A stretch of DNA of 64,000 bases. Origin: JBJMQS01 sp045802605. GTDB taxonomy: Bacteria; Planctomycetota; Planctomycetia; Gemmatales; Gemmataceae. Positions 53,984-60,705 of the stretch are shown piece by piece. The position numbers and the translations under genes were made by a program. The DNA is taken from NCBI GenBank assembly GCA_045802605.1, contig JBJMQS010000037.1, positions 1 through 64,000 on the forward strand. Direction: 5' to 3'. Positions within the stretch are counted from its first letter, which is position 1. The number at the start of each line of letters is the position of its first letter. Below the pieces are notes generated by a model that had not been told where the DNA came from, made no database searches, and saw nothing but the letters and a program-made list of their open reading frames with translations.

Positions 53984-54421
53984 ATGGCCACTGTCCGCGA
54001 CATCCTCGCCAAAAAAGGTTCTCACGTTCAGACGATCGGCCCCGATGCCACCGTCATGGACGCTGCAACTTTGATGAACGAGCACAAGATCGGCAGCCTC
54101 GTCGTTCTTGATCACGGCCATGTCGTCGGCATGTTCACCGAGCGCGACGTGCTTCGCCGGGTGGTCGGACAACGCTTCGACCCGATGACCACCAAAGTTC
54201 ACGAAGTGATGACGACCGAAGTGATCGTGTGCCGGCCGGAAACCACGATCGAAGAAGTCCGCGGCTCCATGTGCCACCGCCGCATCCGCCACCTGCCGGT
54301 CTTGGACGGCGGTAACAAGCTGATCGGCATGATCTCCATCGGCGACCTGAACACCCTGCTCGCCATGGATCAGGAACAGACGATTCACTTGTTGCAGGAA
54401 TACATGTACGGGCGTGTGTAA
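53984..54421 (+). CDS. CBS-domain pair protein
   Basis: The 145-residue protein consists of two CBS domains (about 1-65 and 72-135), with the typical VRDILAKKGSHVQTIGPDAT, IGSLVVLDHGHVVGMFTERD, VHEVMTTEVIVCRPETTIEE and RHLPVLDGGNKLIGMISIGD segments. Such stand-alone pairs bind adenosine nucleotides and tune partner proteins; no partner is encoded nearby. The ATG at 53984 has GGAGG before it. The upstream in-frame extension to 53768 overlaps the YHYH stop and is not credible. Confidence 0.92.
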   Translation: MATVRDILAKKGSHVQTIGPDATVMDAATLMNEHKIGSLVVLDHGHVVGMFTERDVLRRVVGQRFDPMTTKVHEVMTTEVIVCRPETTIEEVRGSMCHRRIRHLPVLDGGNKLIGMISIGDLNTLLAMDQEQTIHLLQEYMYGRV

Positions 54422-54501
54422 GGCACTGCTTTTGGCGAACGAGTCATTCGTTCCTGAAAATGTCATCTCGGCTGTTCCCACTTTTTTTCTCTTTAACTGA
54501 A

Positions 54502-54948
54502 TCTCTGCGCGCAGCGCTGCCTGGGAAGATGCGAGCGGGGATCGTTTTAGTTTTTGTTGTTGTTGGTGAATCTTCCACTTTCGGAAGCGCCGGGGCACGC
54601 GCCCCATCAGTCGCAAAGTGGGAAGTTGACGAAGCTCGCCGCCATGTTTAATGGGCGGCTTTGCCGGGCGAGCAGTGGAAATTGGCCGCCCGGTCGTCGC
54701 TTGCGGTGGTGGTAGTAGTGGTGGTGGAGTTCGTCGTGCGACGACCGCCATTGGGCTTTCGCCCTCACTCAGAAAGTGAGGTCGGACTCACCGGCATAAG
54801 GCAGAAGCCTCACCGCAGTGAGAGTGGCCCGCTCGCATCCCCCAGAACAGTCCGCGGACATTTCTGTCAGCCTCAGCTGCAGCTTGCAGCCAACAGGAAA
54901 TACCAAGAGGAAATATCCGACACTTTTGGGTGGAAGGCAAATGAAAAT
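54502..54948 (+). ncRNA. Structured multi-hairpin repeat element, copy 2 (candidate structured RNA)
   Basis: Homologous to the minus strand of 13637-14047. Conserved elements in order are the TGCGCGCAG..CTGCCTGGGAA start, GTTGTTGTTGGTGAATCTTCC, the ACGC-loop hairpin 54592-54605, the GCCGCC hairpin 54638-54659, a perfect 10-bp stem (54691-54700 with 54738-54747) around the GGTGGTGGTAGTAGTGGTGG tract at 54703-54728, GGGC-TTTC-GCCC, a run of CTCACT/AGTGAG and CTCAC/GTGAG hairpins, and the AAGGCAAATGAAAAT end. The six GG pairs in the tract could form a two-tier G-quadruplex. A 107-codon frame overlaps it but its frame is not shared by copy 1 (a one-base indel near the 3' end). It may be a transcribed RNA or a mobile element. 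Confidence 0.5.
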
Positions 54949-55153
54949 CGGAACAGCGGACTGGGAATACGACGGACCCGTTGAGGGGAGGCTGGCGACG
55001 ATCGATGGCGAAGGTTAGAACGCCGCAATCAGAGCCCGCGATCTACTACGTGGCCTCGAATCGACAGTCGCTGAAAAGTGCCCGGGCACTGGAAGTTGCT
55101 TGCGAGGCAAACTCACGTCGTGTAATATTGCGGCGTCGATTGTCTAATCAAAA

Positions 55154-55752
55154 GTTCGGCGGCTTGGCAAAGCGTGCGCCACTGTCCACCAAATGCTGAC
55201 GCCATCAATGAATCAACCAGACCACGATGATCCTGATGTCGAGGAACGCTGGTGCACCGAACAGCGCACGATCGTTGCTGATTACCTTCGATCCCAAAAG
55301 GTGAAGGGCGAGGTCGGCGAATGGCCTGCCTGGCATGTTACTCCTTATGCGTCGATTTGGGCCATTGAGAGTTTGGTTCGGCCTGGGGCGATTGGCTGGT
55401 GGGTCATATGCGGTGACCTTCCGACCGATTACATCTCATCCTCCGACGTCAAGCCTCCGCAACATCCACGGCAGGCTATTCGCGTGATCGCCCAAAGGTG
55501 GCTCAAGATGGTAGAAGCTTGGAACAACGGTCGAGAGTACGAAGGCATTCAGATTGCCGGACCTCATTCGCATGAAGAGCTAGCGCCTCTTCTGGAATCC
55601 CGGGCGACTTTGCTTTCAGAGTGGGCTGACGACGACACGCTTTGGGAAGAAAATTAATCGCCGAACGATCAAGGATAAGCTGTCGGGGCCGTCTGCAAGG
55701 ACAGTAAAGCGCGGATACCACTATGGCGGCCCCGATCAGCTTCATACGCTGG
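55154..55752 (+). mobile_element. Putative integron gene cassette carrying the DUF4826 gene
   Basis: The segment runs from the core GTTCGGC (55154-55160) to the crossover G of the attC-like site at 55752. The left half-site of that attC, GCCGAAC (55660-55666), is the exact reverse complement of the core at the front. That is what an excised circular cassette requires, because its R'' box must pair with its own R' box. It holds one gene on the sense strand. No integrase gene is in the window and no complete attC is seen before 55154, so it could be a solitary or relic cassette. Confidence 0.45.
55208..55657 (+). CDS. DUF4826 family protein
   Basis: The 149-residue protein has no signal peptide and matches DUF4826 as I recall it. 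It has WCTEQRTIVADYLRSQ, GEVGEWPAWHVTPYASIWAI, GWWVICGDLPTDYISS, and a C-terminal LAPLLESRATLLSEWADDD. The family has no known function; small acidic proteins of this type often occur as integron cassette cargo or next to toxin loci. ATG 55208 is preferred; an upstream ATG at 55193 is also in frame, and neither has a strong ribosome-binding site. It lies inside the putative integron cassette. Confidence 0.8.
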   Translation: MNQPDHDDPDVEERWCTEQRTIVADYLRSQKVKGEVGEWPAWHVTPYASIWAIESLVRPGAIGWWVICGDLPTDYISSSDVKPPQHPRQAIRVIAQRWLKMVEAWNNGREYEGIQIAGPHSHEELAPLLESRATLLSEWADDDTLWEEN

Positions 55753-55758
55753 TTAGGG
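55660..55758 (+). repeat. attC-like recombination site
   Basis: R''-like box GCCGAAC (55660-55666) and R'-like box GTTAGGG (55752-55758) flank an imperfect palindrome of AAGCTG-T-CGGGGCCG (55677-55691) and CGGCCCCG-AT-CAGCTT (55727-55742), whose one-base asymmetry resembles the extrahelical base of attC sites. The site is 99 bases long, within the usual attC range, and the next gene starts eight bases after it. Both core boxes deviate by one base from GCCTAAC/GTTRRRY, and the spacers are longer than usual, so the assignment is moderate. Confidence 0.45.
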
Positions 55759-55765
55759 CGAAAAA

Positions 55766-56161
55766 ATGTCTACGTCGTTGGTGGGAGATTGGATGGGAAG
55801 TTCGTATTCGACGCTCGGTCGTCGAATAGACTTACGTCTGTTCCTTGATTACGACGGGCATTTTGAACGAACATCCTATTTAGAACCAAGTCACGAAAGC
55901 AGTGACTTCGGTCGCTGGGAGTTTGACAACAACGCCCAAGTTCTCAGACTCATCGCAGACAAACCCGATCGGTGGAATCGAACAGAGACAGATTGGAGAG
56001 TTTTTTCGATCACTGATTACGAGGATTGTAACATGATACTCGTTCTCCGGGAGGTCATACTTGCGACTCCAAATCTTCCGATCGTCTTGACTCGTGTCCA
56101 CTTCAACGAACGTGCTTATGGCACGAACTGGCAGGAGCGCCTTTCCACTCGCTCTACCTGA
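55766..56161 (+). CDS. Small hypothetical protein following the attC-like site
   Basis: The 131-residue protein is not recognised. The first part (SLVGDWMGSSYSTLGRRIDLRLFLDYDGHFERTSYL) suggests the opening strands of a lipocalin-like or related beta-barrel (motif shown in part: GDWMGSSYS, LRLFLDYDGHFER). Base composition is richer in A and T than in the neighbouring genes, which fits acquired DNA. It starts 14 bases after the R'-like crossover, the usual place of a cassette gene, but no matching GCCCTAAC box of a second attC follows it. Confidence 0.6.
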   Translation: MSTSLVGDWMGSSYSTLGRRIDLRLFLDYDGHFERTSYLEPSHESSDFGRWEFDNNAQVLRLIADKPDRWNRTETDWRVFSITDYEDCNMILVLREVILATPNLPIVLTRVHFNERAYGTNWQERLSTRST

Positions 56162-56201
56162 GCGGGACAGACGAGTCGTGTAGTTTGAAGTCAGTCGGGG
56201 A

Positions 56202-56519
56202 TTGCCCGGCACATGGGCGAATCGTTCGGCAGCGGAGGGTCTCAAGGTGTTTGCGGTGTTCTCGCGGTGGCTGGCAACTCGCGCTAGACACCGGGCTATC
56301 ATCGCGTCGGCGATCCGGCAATTCGAGGTCGCCGGTCAGCGATCGATTCCCCGTATGTGCGAAGTCATCGGGGAAGAGATTCGGGGGACAGTTGTGCGGG
56401 TTTGCTATGGAGACACGCGGCCCCCGCAGCGTACGTGGTTCGTGGTCGGCTCGAATGGAGTCGTTGCCGAGCTGTCATGGCCCGAAGCGGAGCGATTGGG
56501 CGAGCGGCCGTGGCGATGA
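56202..56519 (+). CDS. Hypothetical protein
   Basis: A 105-codon frame beginning with TTG has codon use like that of the neighbouring genes, but no family is recognised. The C-terminal half (RMCEVIGEEIRGTVVRVCYG, PPQRTWFVVGSNGVVAELSW) looks like real beta-rich protein sequence, whereas the N-terminal part and start are uncertain. It ends just before a dispersed palindromic repeat. Confidence 0.45.
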   Translation: MPGTWANRSAAEGLKVFAVFSRWLATRARHRAIIASAIRQFEVAGQRSIPRMCEVIGEEIRGTVVRVCYGDTRPPQRTWFVVGSNGVVAELSWPEAERLGERPWR

Positions 56520-56533
56520 GCAAGATAGGCTGT

Positions 56534-56669
56534 CCCTCGTTTCCAAACTCTGTATGGGAACGCAGCTCGCGAAACTCTGTTTCGCGTTCGCTCTGACAAA
56601 GCGGCAAAGTCTCTGGGCGAAGCAGAGCTTCGCAGACGTGCGTTCCCAAACAGAGTTTGGGAACGAGGG
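56534..56669. repeat. Palindromic repeat of the TTCCCAAACTCTG family, copy 1
   Basis: Arms at 56534-56562 and 56641-56669 (CCCTCGTTTCCAAACTCTG... / CAGAGTTTGGGAACGAGGG) with two inner palindromes (GCGAAACTCTGTTTCGC and GCGAAGCAGAGCTTCGC). A direct copy lies at 58168-58301, so the two flank the LssY_C gene. Half of the same motif occurs at 10591-10623. Confidence 0.8.
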
Positions 56670-56735
56670 ATAGAGGGAACGAGGGACGGAGGGAATTACG
56701 GCGCAAAAAAACTGACCCTACGGATCCAGTTGGAT

Positions 56736-58010
56736 TTACGCCCAATCCAAAAACTTCGGCTTGACCCGCTGCTCGGTTACGATGGCCACGGCGCGGAGGC
56801 CGTCGGTGAAGTAGGGGTCGCCGGTGAGGTTGTGGCGCGGGGCATCGCGGTCGGCGGCGCCGACGCCGGGCACGTAGCCCACGTGCGACACCCGGCCACT
56901 TTCGAGCAGGTAATCCAGCACATAGTCGCGGGCATCATCGACGTCGGGATCGATCTTGTGCGTCGTTAGGTTCCAGGTCTTGTACGTGAAACGCACGCCG
57001 ATGTCGCGGCTAATCTGGCCCACCCAGACGGGGAGCCCATCGAGCCGCAAGTCGGTGAGCCAGAGGCGCAGGTGCAACCGTTCGTTGATCGTTTGCCGGG
57101 CTTTTTGCAGCGCGAAATCTTGATTGCGGCCAAAGGCGTAGAGCGAACTCACCGGCGAGTAGCGATATTCGCGGCCCAGCGTGAATGCCTTGAGTGTGCG
57201 CCAGCATGAGCGCAGCGAGATGGTTTCGGTTTCGTCCCACAGAGCGCCGAAGCCGTTGAGAATGGCGTCGAACTCGCCGACGATCACCAGGTTCATCGGG
57301 TCGCCTTCGTGCACGCCGCCGTGATTGGTCGTGCTCCGCGGCATGGCCTTGAGCCGTTTGCACAGCTCGGCATTGTCGCAAGCAATCGTGGCCGTGGCGG
57401 CGGCGGCGTCGAGTTCTTTGCTGTGGTGATCGACACGCAAACCCGGCACCGGTATCGAGAAGGCGAATTCCTTTTCGCCGCTGGTGCCGATGAGCCGGAC
57501 GGTGAACTGTTTGCTGCCTTCGTCGAGTCGCGTGAAGACGAAACCCGACAAGGTAGTGCCGGGCCGGATCATGCCCCAGCCGATGCCGTGTTGCTGAAAG
57601 AACGAGTCCATGCGGCGATTGGCGCGATGGGCACTGATGAGTTTGAAGGGCAACAGAATGAGCAGGTGAACGAAGAGCAGGGCGAGCAAGCCGAATTCCA
57701 ACAATCGCCGACCGATGCGGAAGTGATTGACGTACGCGGCTTCGCGCGCTGGATAATAGTTCGGATCGAGGCTCGCCAAGCGTAAGCGAAAATTGTTGTT
57801 GCCGCGGTTGTGTATTTGCAGCCAAGTGGCTTGCATGCCGCGGCGGGCCAAGCGCACACCGAAGAAGCGATCGCTCTCGCGGTCATCGAGCACCGCCGCC
57901 TTAACCGTGATCTCATCGTCCTCGCTTGTGACCGCCCGATCCAGAAACGATCGCTCGTCGGGATTCGGATCGTACGGCACGCTGAGCCAGCGAATCGGAT
58001 TGAGCTGCAT
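56736..58010 (-). CDS. LssY C-terminal-domain protein
   Basis: The 424-residue protein has one or two hydrophobic segments near residues 103-127 (LLEFGLLALLFVHLLILLPF). A C-terminal domain beyond about residue 290 contains PVWVGQISRDIGVRFT, HKIDPDVDDARDYVLDYL and SRVSHVGYVPG-like segments, which I recall from the LssY_C family. LssY proteins are linked to type I or II secretion regions or phosphatase-like membrane proteins, but no biochemical role is established. The gene is flanked by direct copies of a dispersed repeat. Confidence 0.75.
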   Translation of the reverse strand: MQLNPIRWLSVPYDPNPDERSFLDRAVTSEDDEITVKAAVLDDRESDRFFGVRLARRGMQATWLQIHNRGNNNFRLRLASLDPNYYPAREAAYVNHFRIGRRLLEFGLLALLFVHLLILLPFKLISAHRANRRMDSFFQQHGIGWGMIRPGTTLSGFVFTRLDEGSKQFTVRLIGTSGEKEFAFSIPVPGLRVDHHSKELDAAAATATIACDNAELCKRLKAMPRSTTNHGGVHEGDPMNLVIVGEFDAILNGFGALWDETETISLRSCWRTLKAFTLGREYRYSPVSSLYAFGRNQDFALQKARQTINERLHLRLWLTDLRLDGLPVWVGQISRDIGVRFTYKTWNLTTHKIDPDVDDARDYVLDYLLESGRVSHVGYVPGVGAADRDAPRHNLTGDPYFTDGLRAVAIVTEQRVKPKFLDWA

Positions 58011-58167
58011 AGATTCCTACTTGTGGTCCACGGTGTTCGGCGTACAGGTGCGAAGCAGTACGGAAGCGCGAAGCGCCCGCTCACGACGGTACGGCTCTTA
58101 AGGTTTAGGCAGAACCCCAAATTCGTGAAGTGGCCGGCGCAAATCTTGGCCGGTAGGGATGGGCCGC

Positions 58168-58301
58168 CCTCGTTCCCAAACTCTGTTTGGGAACGCAGAT
58201 CGCGAAACTCCGTTTCGCGATCGCGTTGGCAATGGGGCAAAGTCTCTGTGCGAAGCAGAGCTTCGCGGTCATGCGTTCCCAAACAGAGTTTGGGAACGAG
58301 G
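58168..58301. repeat. Palindromic repeat of the TTCCCAAACTCTG family, copy 2
   Basis: Perfect 28-base arms (58168-58195 and 58274-58301, beginning CCTCGTTCCCAAACTCTG), with inner palindromes GCGAAACTCCGTTTCGC and GCGAAGCAGAGCTTCGC. It has the same orientation as copy 1 on the other side of the LssY_C gene. Confidence 0.82.
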
Positions 58302-58363
58302 ACGTGAAGGAACGAGGAGGGGCGCGGGCCTCGCAAATTCCTCGAAAAACATGAGCGCGCCGC

Positions 58364-58392
58364 TTGACAACAAAAGTTGTCAATGCTATCAT
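58364..58392 (+). promoter_or_regulatory. Sigma-70 promoter overlapped by a perfect operator palindrome
   Basis: TTGACA (58364-58369) and TATCAT (58387-58392) are spaced by 17 bases, a near-consensus promoter. The palindrome TTGACAAC-AAAA-GTTGTCAA (58364-58383) covers the -35 box and most of the spacer. Transcription would begin about 58398-58400, at the GTG of the ArsR-type gene, suggesting a leaderless message. The palindrome is a likely binding site of the encoded repressor. Confidence 0.8.
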
Positions 58393-58399
58393 CTCCCTC

Positions 58400-59002
58400 G
58401 TGCTTGATATCCAGGTCATCGATAATCCGGCGGCGGCGACGGTTGCGCTGGAGCCGATGCGGAGTCGGCTACTCTCGGAGCTGGCCGAGCCAGCGTCGGC
58501 GGCGACGTTGGCGACGCGGGTTGGTCTGGCGCGACAGAAGGTCAATTACCATCTGCACGCGCTGGAGTCGCACGGCCTAGTGCGGCTGGCGCAGGAACGC
58601 AAGTGGGGCGGGCTGACGGAACGGCTGCTCGTGGCGACGGCGGCCTCATATGTGGTTTCGCCGAGCGCGTTGGGGCCGGTCGCGGTCGATCCGAATCGGG
58701 AAGTCGATCGGCTCTCCGCAAGCTATCTCATCGCCCTGGGCGCACGGGTCGTCCGCGAGGTGGGTGATCTCGTTCGTCGAGCGCGCGAAGTGGGCAAACG
58801 CTTGGCGACGTTGGCGGTGGATACCGAGATTCGCTTCCGGTCGGCGACGGAGCGGGCGGCCTTCAGTGCCGAGCTTACCGAGGCCATAACGAAACTCGTT
58901 GCGAAGTATCACGATGAATCCGCACCCGGCGGCCGTGCGCATCGCCTGGTGGTCGTGGCACACCCGCTGCCTCAGAACCCCGAACTCAAGGAGCCAAAGT
59001 GA
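58400..59002 (+). CDS. ArsR-type winged-helix transcriptional regulator
   Basis: From the GTG at 58400 the protein has 200 residues. A winged helix-turn-helix lies near the N-terminus (RLLSELAEPASAATLATRVG, ARQKVNYHLHALESHGLVRL), followed by a helical region rich in Arg/Glu that resembles the regulatory part of homologues next to SRPBCC genes. No Cys metal sensor is present. The GTG start coincides with the expected transcription start, so the mRNA is probably leaderless; the alternative ATG at 58457 would cut the domain. It is the first gene of an operon with the DUF1801 and SRPBCC genes, and likely represses itself. Confidence 0.87.
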   Translation: MLDIQVIDNPAAATVALEPMRSRLLSELAEPASAATLATRVGLARQKVNYHLHALESHGLVRLAQERKWGGLTERLLVATAASYVVSPSALGPVAVDPNREVDRLSASYLIALGARVVREVGDLVRRAREVGKRLATLAVDTEIRFRSATERAAFSAELTEAITKLVAKYHDESAPGGRAHRLVVVAHPLPQNPELKEPK

Positions 59003-59520
59003 GCGTGAAGAAAAAAGCTGCCGAGCGTAGTTCGGGCGAGGTTGAAGCAGATGTCCGGGCCAGCGCCCAGCCTGCGGCGGCGCGACGAGCGGCAGAAGCC
59101 GAGTTGCGCGGGTTGATCGATAAGTTCGCGCCCGCGCATCTACGGCTGATCACTGCCATGCGACGGTCGCTGCGAAAGCGCATGCCTGCCGCTCATGAGA
59201 TCGTGTACGAATATAAGGACTTCTTCGTCATCAGCTTTTCACCGAGCGAGCACGGGTACGAGGGTGTTTTCGCAATCCGTGCGAGTGCGGAAGAAGTTAA
59301 GCTGTACTTCAACTTTGGCAAGGGACTGCCCGATCCTGAGAAATTGTTGCAGGGGTCCGGCCAGACGCGCTGGATTCTCGTCGAGGGCACGTCCACACTC
59401 GCTCGTCCCGAGGTCGCGCGCCTGATCGATGATGCGATCGCTCGCAATCGTGTCCCGTTCGCGTCCGCCGGCCGTGGGTCGGTGGTCATTCGATCGACAA
59501 CGGCGACGAAGAGGCGCTAG
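58999..59520 (+). CDS. DUF1801-domain protein
   Basis: The 173-residue protein resembles the YdhG/DUF1801 family, with MRRSLRKRMPAAHEIVYEYK, FFVISFSPSEHGYEGVFAI and KLYFNFGKGLPDPEKLLQGS. Members are thought to have a ferritin-independent iron- or ligand-binding fold, but no function is proven. The GTG start overlaps the stop of the regulator gene (GTGA) and is preceded by AAGGAG, so it is translationally coupled. Confidence 0.85.
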   Translation: MSVKKKAAERSSGEVEADVRASAQPAAARRAAEAELRGLIDKFAPAHLRLITAMRRSLRKRMPAAHEIVYEYKDFFVISFSPSEHGYEGVFAIRASAEEVKLYFNFGKGLPDPEKLLQGSGQTRWILVEGTSTLARPEVARLIDDAIARNRVPFASAGRGSVVIRSTTATKRR

Positions 59521-59623
59521 GTTGTGAGGTGGTGAGGTAGTGGGGTGGTGCAAGAGCGAATTCGTGCACGTAGGCTCTGTCTTCACCACCTCGCAACCTC
59601 AACACCTCACAGCCCACAACCTA
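59518..59623. repeat. Imperfect palindrome between the DUF1801 and SRPBCC genes
   Basis: GGTTGTGAGGTGGTGAGG (from 59518) pairs imperfectly with CCTCAACACCTCACAGCC...ACAACCTA (to 59623). It separates two genes of one probable operon and could lower downstream expression; it may also be a dispersed repeat. Confidence 0.5.
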
Positions 59624-59651
59624 ACCACCTAGAAACTCCAAAGGAGCCAAC

Positions 59652-60467
59652 ATGAGCGTGAAGAAAGAACCGTCCGGTCGCCGGTCGGTGCAGGTCGAAG
59701 TCGAGGTTCCGGGTACACCCGAAGAAGTCTGGCAGGCGATTGCCAGTGGGCCGGGCATTTCGTCGTGGTTCGTGCCGACAACGTTTGAGGAGAAGGACGG
59801 GCAGCCCGTCGCGGTGACGATGAACTTCGGACCGGGCATGGAATCGACGTCGAAGATCTCCAAATGGGACCCGCCGCGGATGTTTGCCGCGCAGGGCGAA
59901 GGGTGGGGCGGTTCGCCGCCGATGGCGACCGAGTGGAGCGTCGAGGCGCGCGGCGGCAACTGCCTTGTCCGCGTGGTGCATAGCCTCTTCGCCAGCACCG
60001 ACGACTGGGACAACCAACTCGAAGGGACAGAATCCGGCTGGCCTGGCTTCTTCCGCATCCTGCGGATTTATCTCACGCACTTCCGCGGCCAACGTTCCGC
60101 GATCATGCAGTTCCTCGCCCCTGTGGCCGGGACCGAAGCGGAGGCCTGGGAAACGCTGACGGCGTCGTTGGGTATCAAGGGTGCGAATGCCGGACAGCGT
60201 TGCACCGCTCCGGCTAGCGTTCCGGCGCTGGGCGGGGTGGTGGAGCACGCGACCCAGCGTCCGTTCAATGCCCTCGTGCGGCTCGACAAGCCGGGGCCAG
60301 GCACCGCGGCCTTTGGCGCGGTGAACTGCGGCGCGATTATAGTGACGCTCAGCTTCTACCTCTATGGCGATCAGGCGGCCAGCATCGTGGCCCGCGAGCA
60401 ACCGTTATGGGAGGCATGGATCAAGGAACGCTTCCCGATGCCAAGCGAGGCGGGTAAGGGGGAGTGA
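59652..60467 (+). CDS. SRPBCC (AHSA1/START-like) domain protein
   Basis: The 271-residue protein begins with the SRPBCC pattern VEVEVPGTPEEVWQAIASGP and GISSWFVPT, and continues with the typical WDPPRMFA...GEGWGG...EWSVE layout ending in a hydrophobic-pocket domain. It is longer than usual, with about 90 extra C-terminal residues that form a second alpha/beta segment. SRPBCC folds bind hydrophobic ligands. Its position behind an ArsR-type regulator matches a common bacterial pairing. It starts at ATG with AAAGGAG in front. Confidence 0.88.
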   Translation: MSVKKEPSGRRSVQVEVEVPGTPEEVWQAIASGPGISSWFVPTTFEEKDGQPVAVTMNFGPGMESTSKISKWDPPRMFAAQGEGWGGSPPMATEWSVEARGGNCLVRVVHSLFASTDDWDNQLEGTESGWPGFFRILRIYLTHFRGQRSAIMQFLAPVAGTEAEAWETLTASLGIKGANAGQRCTAPASVPALGGVVEHATQRPFNALVRLDKPGPGTAAFGAVNCGAIIVTLSFYLYGDQAASIVAREQPLWEAWIKERFPMPSEAGKGE

Positions 60468-60494
60468 GCGAAGGGAGGTCGGGTTCTGACTCTT

Positions 60495-60596
60495 CGTCCC
60501 GAGGCTCCAATAGTGTCATCCCGAGGCTTGGCGAGGGATCTGCCCAGACAGATCCCTCGCAGAGCCTCGGGATGACACTATTGGAGCCTCGGGACG
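60495..60596. repeat. Long near-perfect palindrome of the GTCATTCCGAGG family
   Basis: Arms of about 48 bases (from CGTCCCGAGGCTCCAATAG at 60495 to its complement at 60596) pair with very few mismatches around a short loop (CCCAGA). The inner part, GTCATCCCGAGGCTTGGCGA, is related to the palindrome at 14062-14142, while the outer part is specific to this copy. Confidence 0.85.
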
Positions 60597-60705
60597 CTTG
60601 ATATTTGCAATTCGGCACACGAAAAATCCGTTAAAAGTGCTGGATCATTTCGGCCTGGGTCGCATCTAAATCCAAGTAACATTTTCATGCGCTTGGAACC
60701 CCGAT

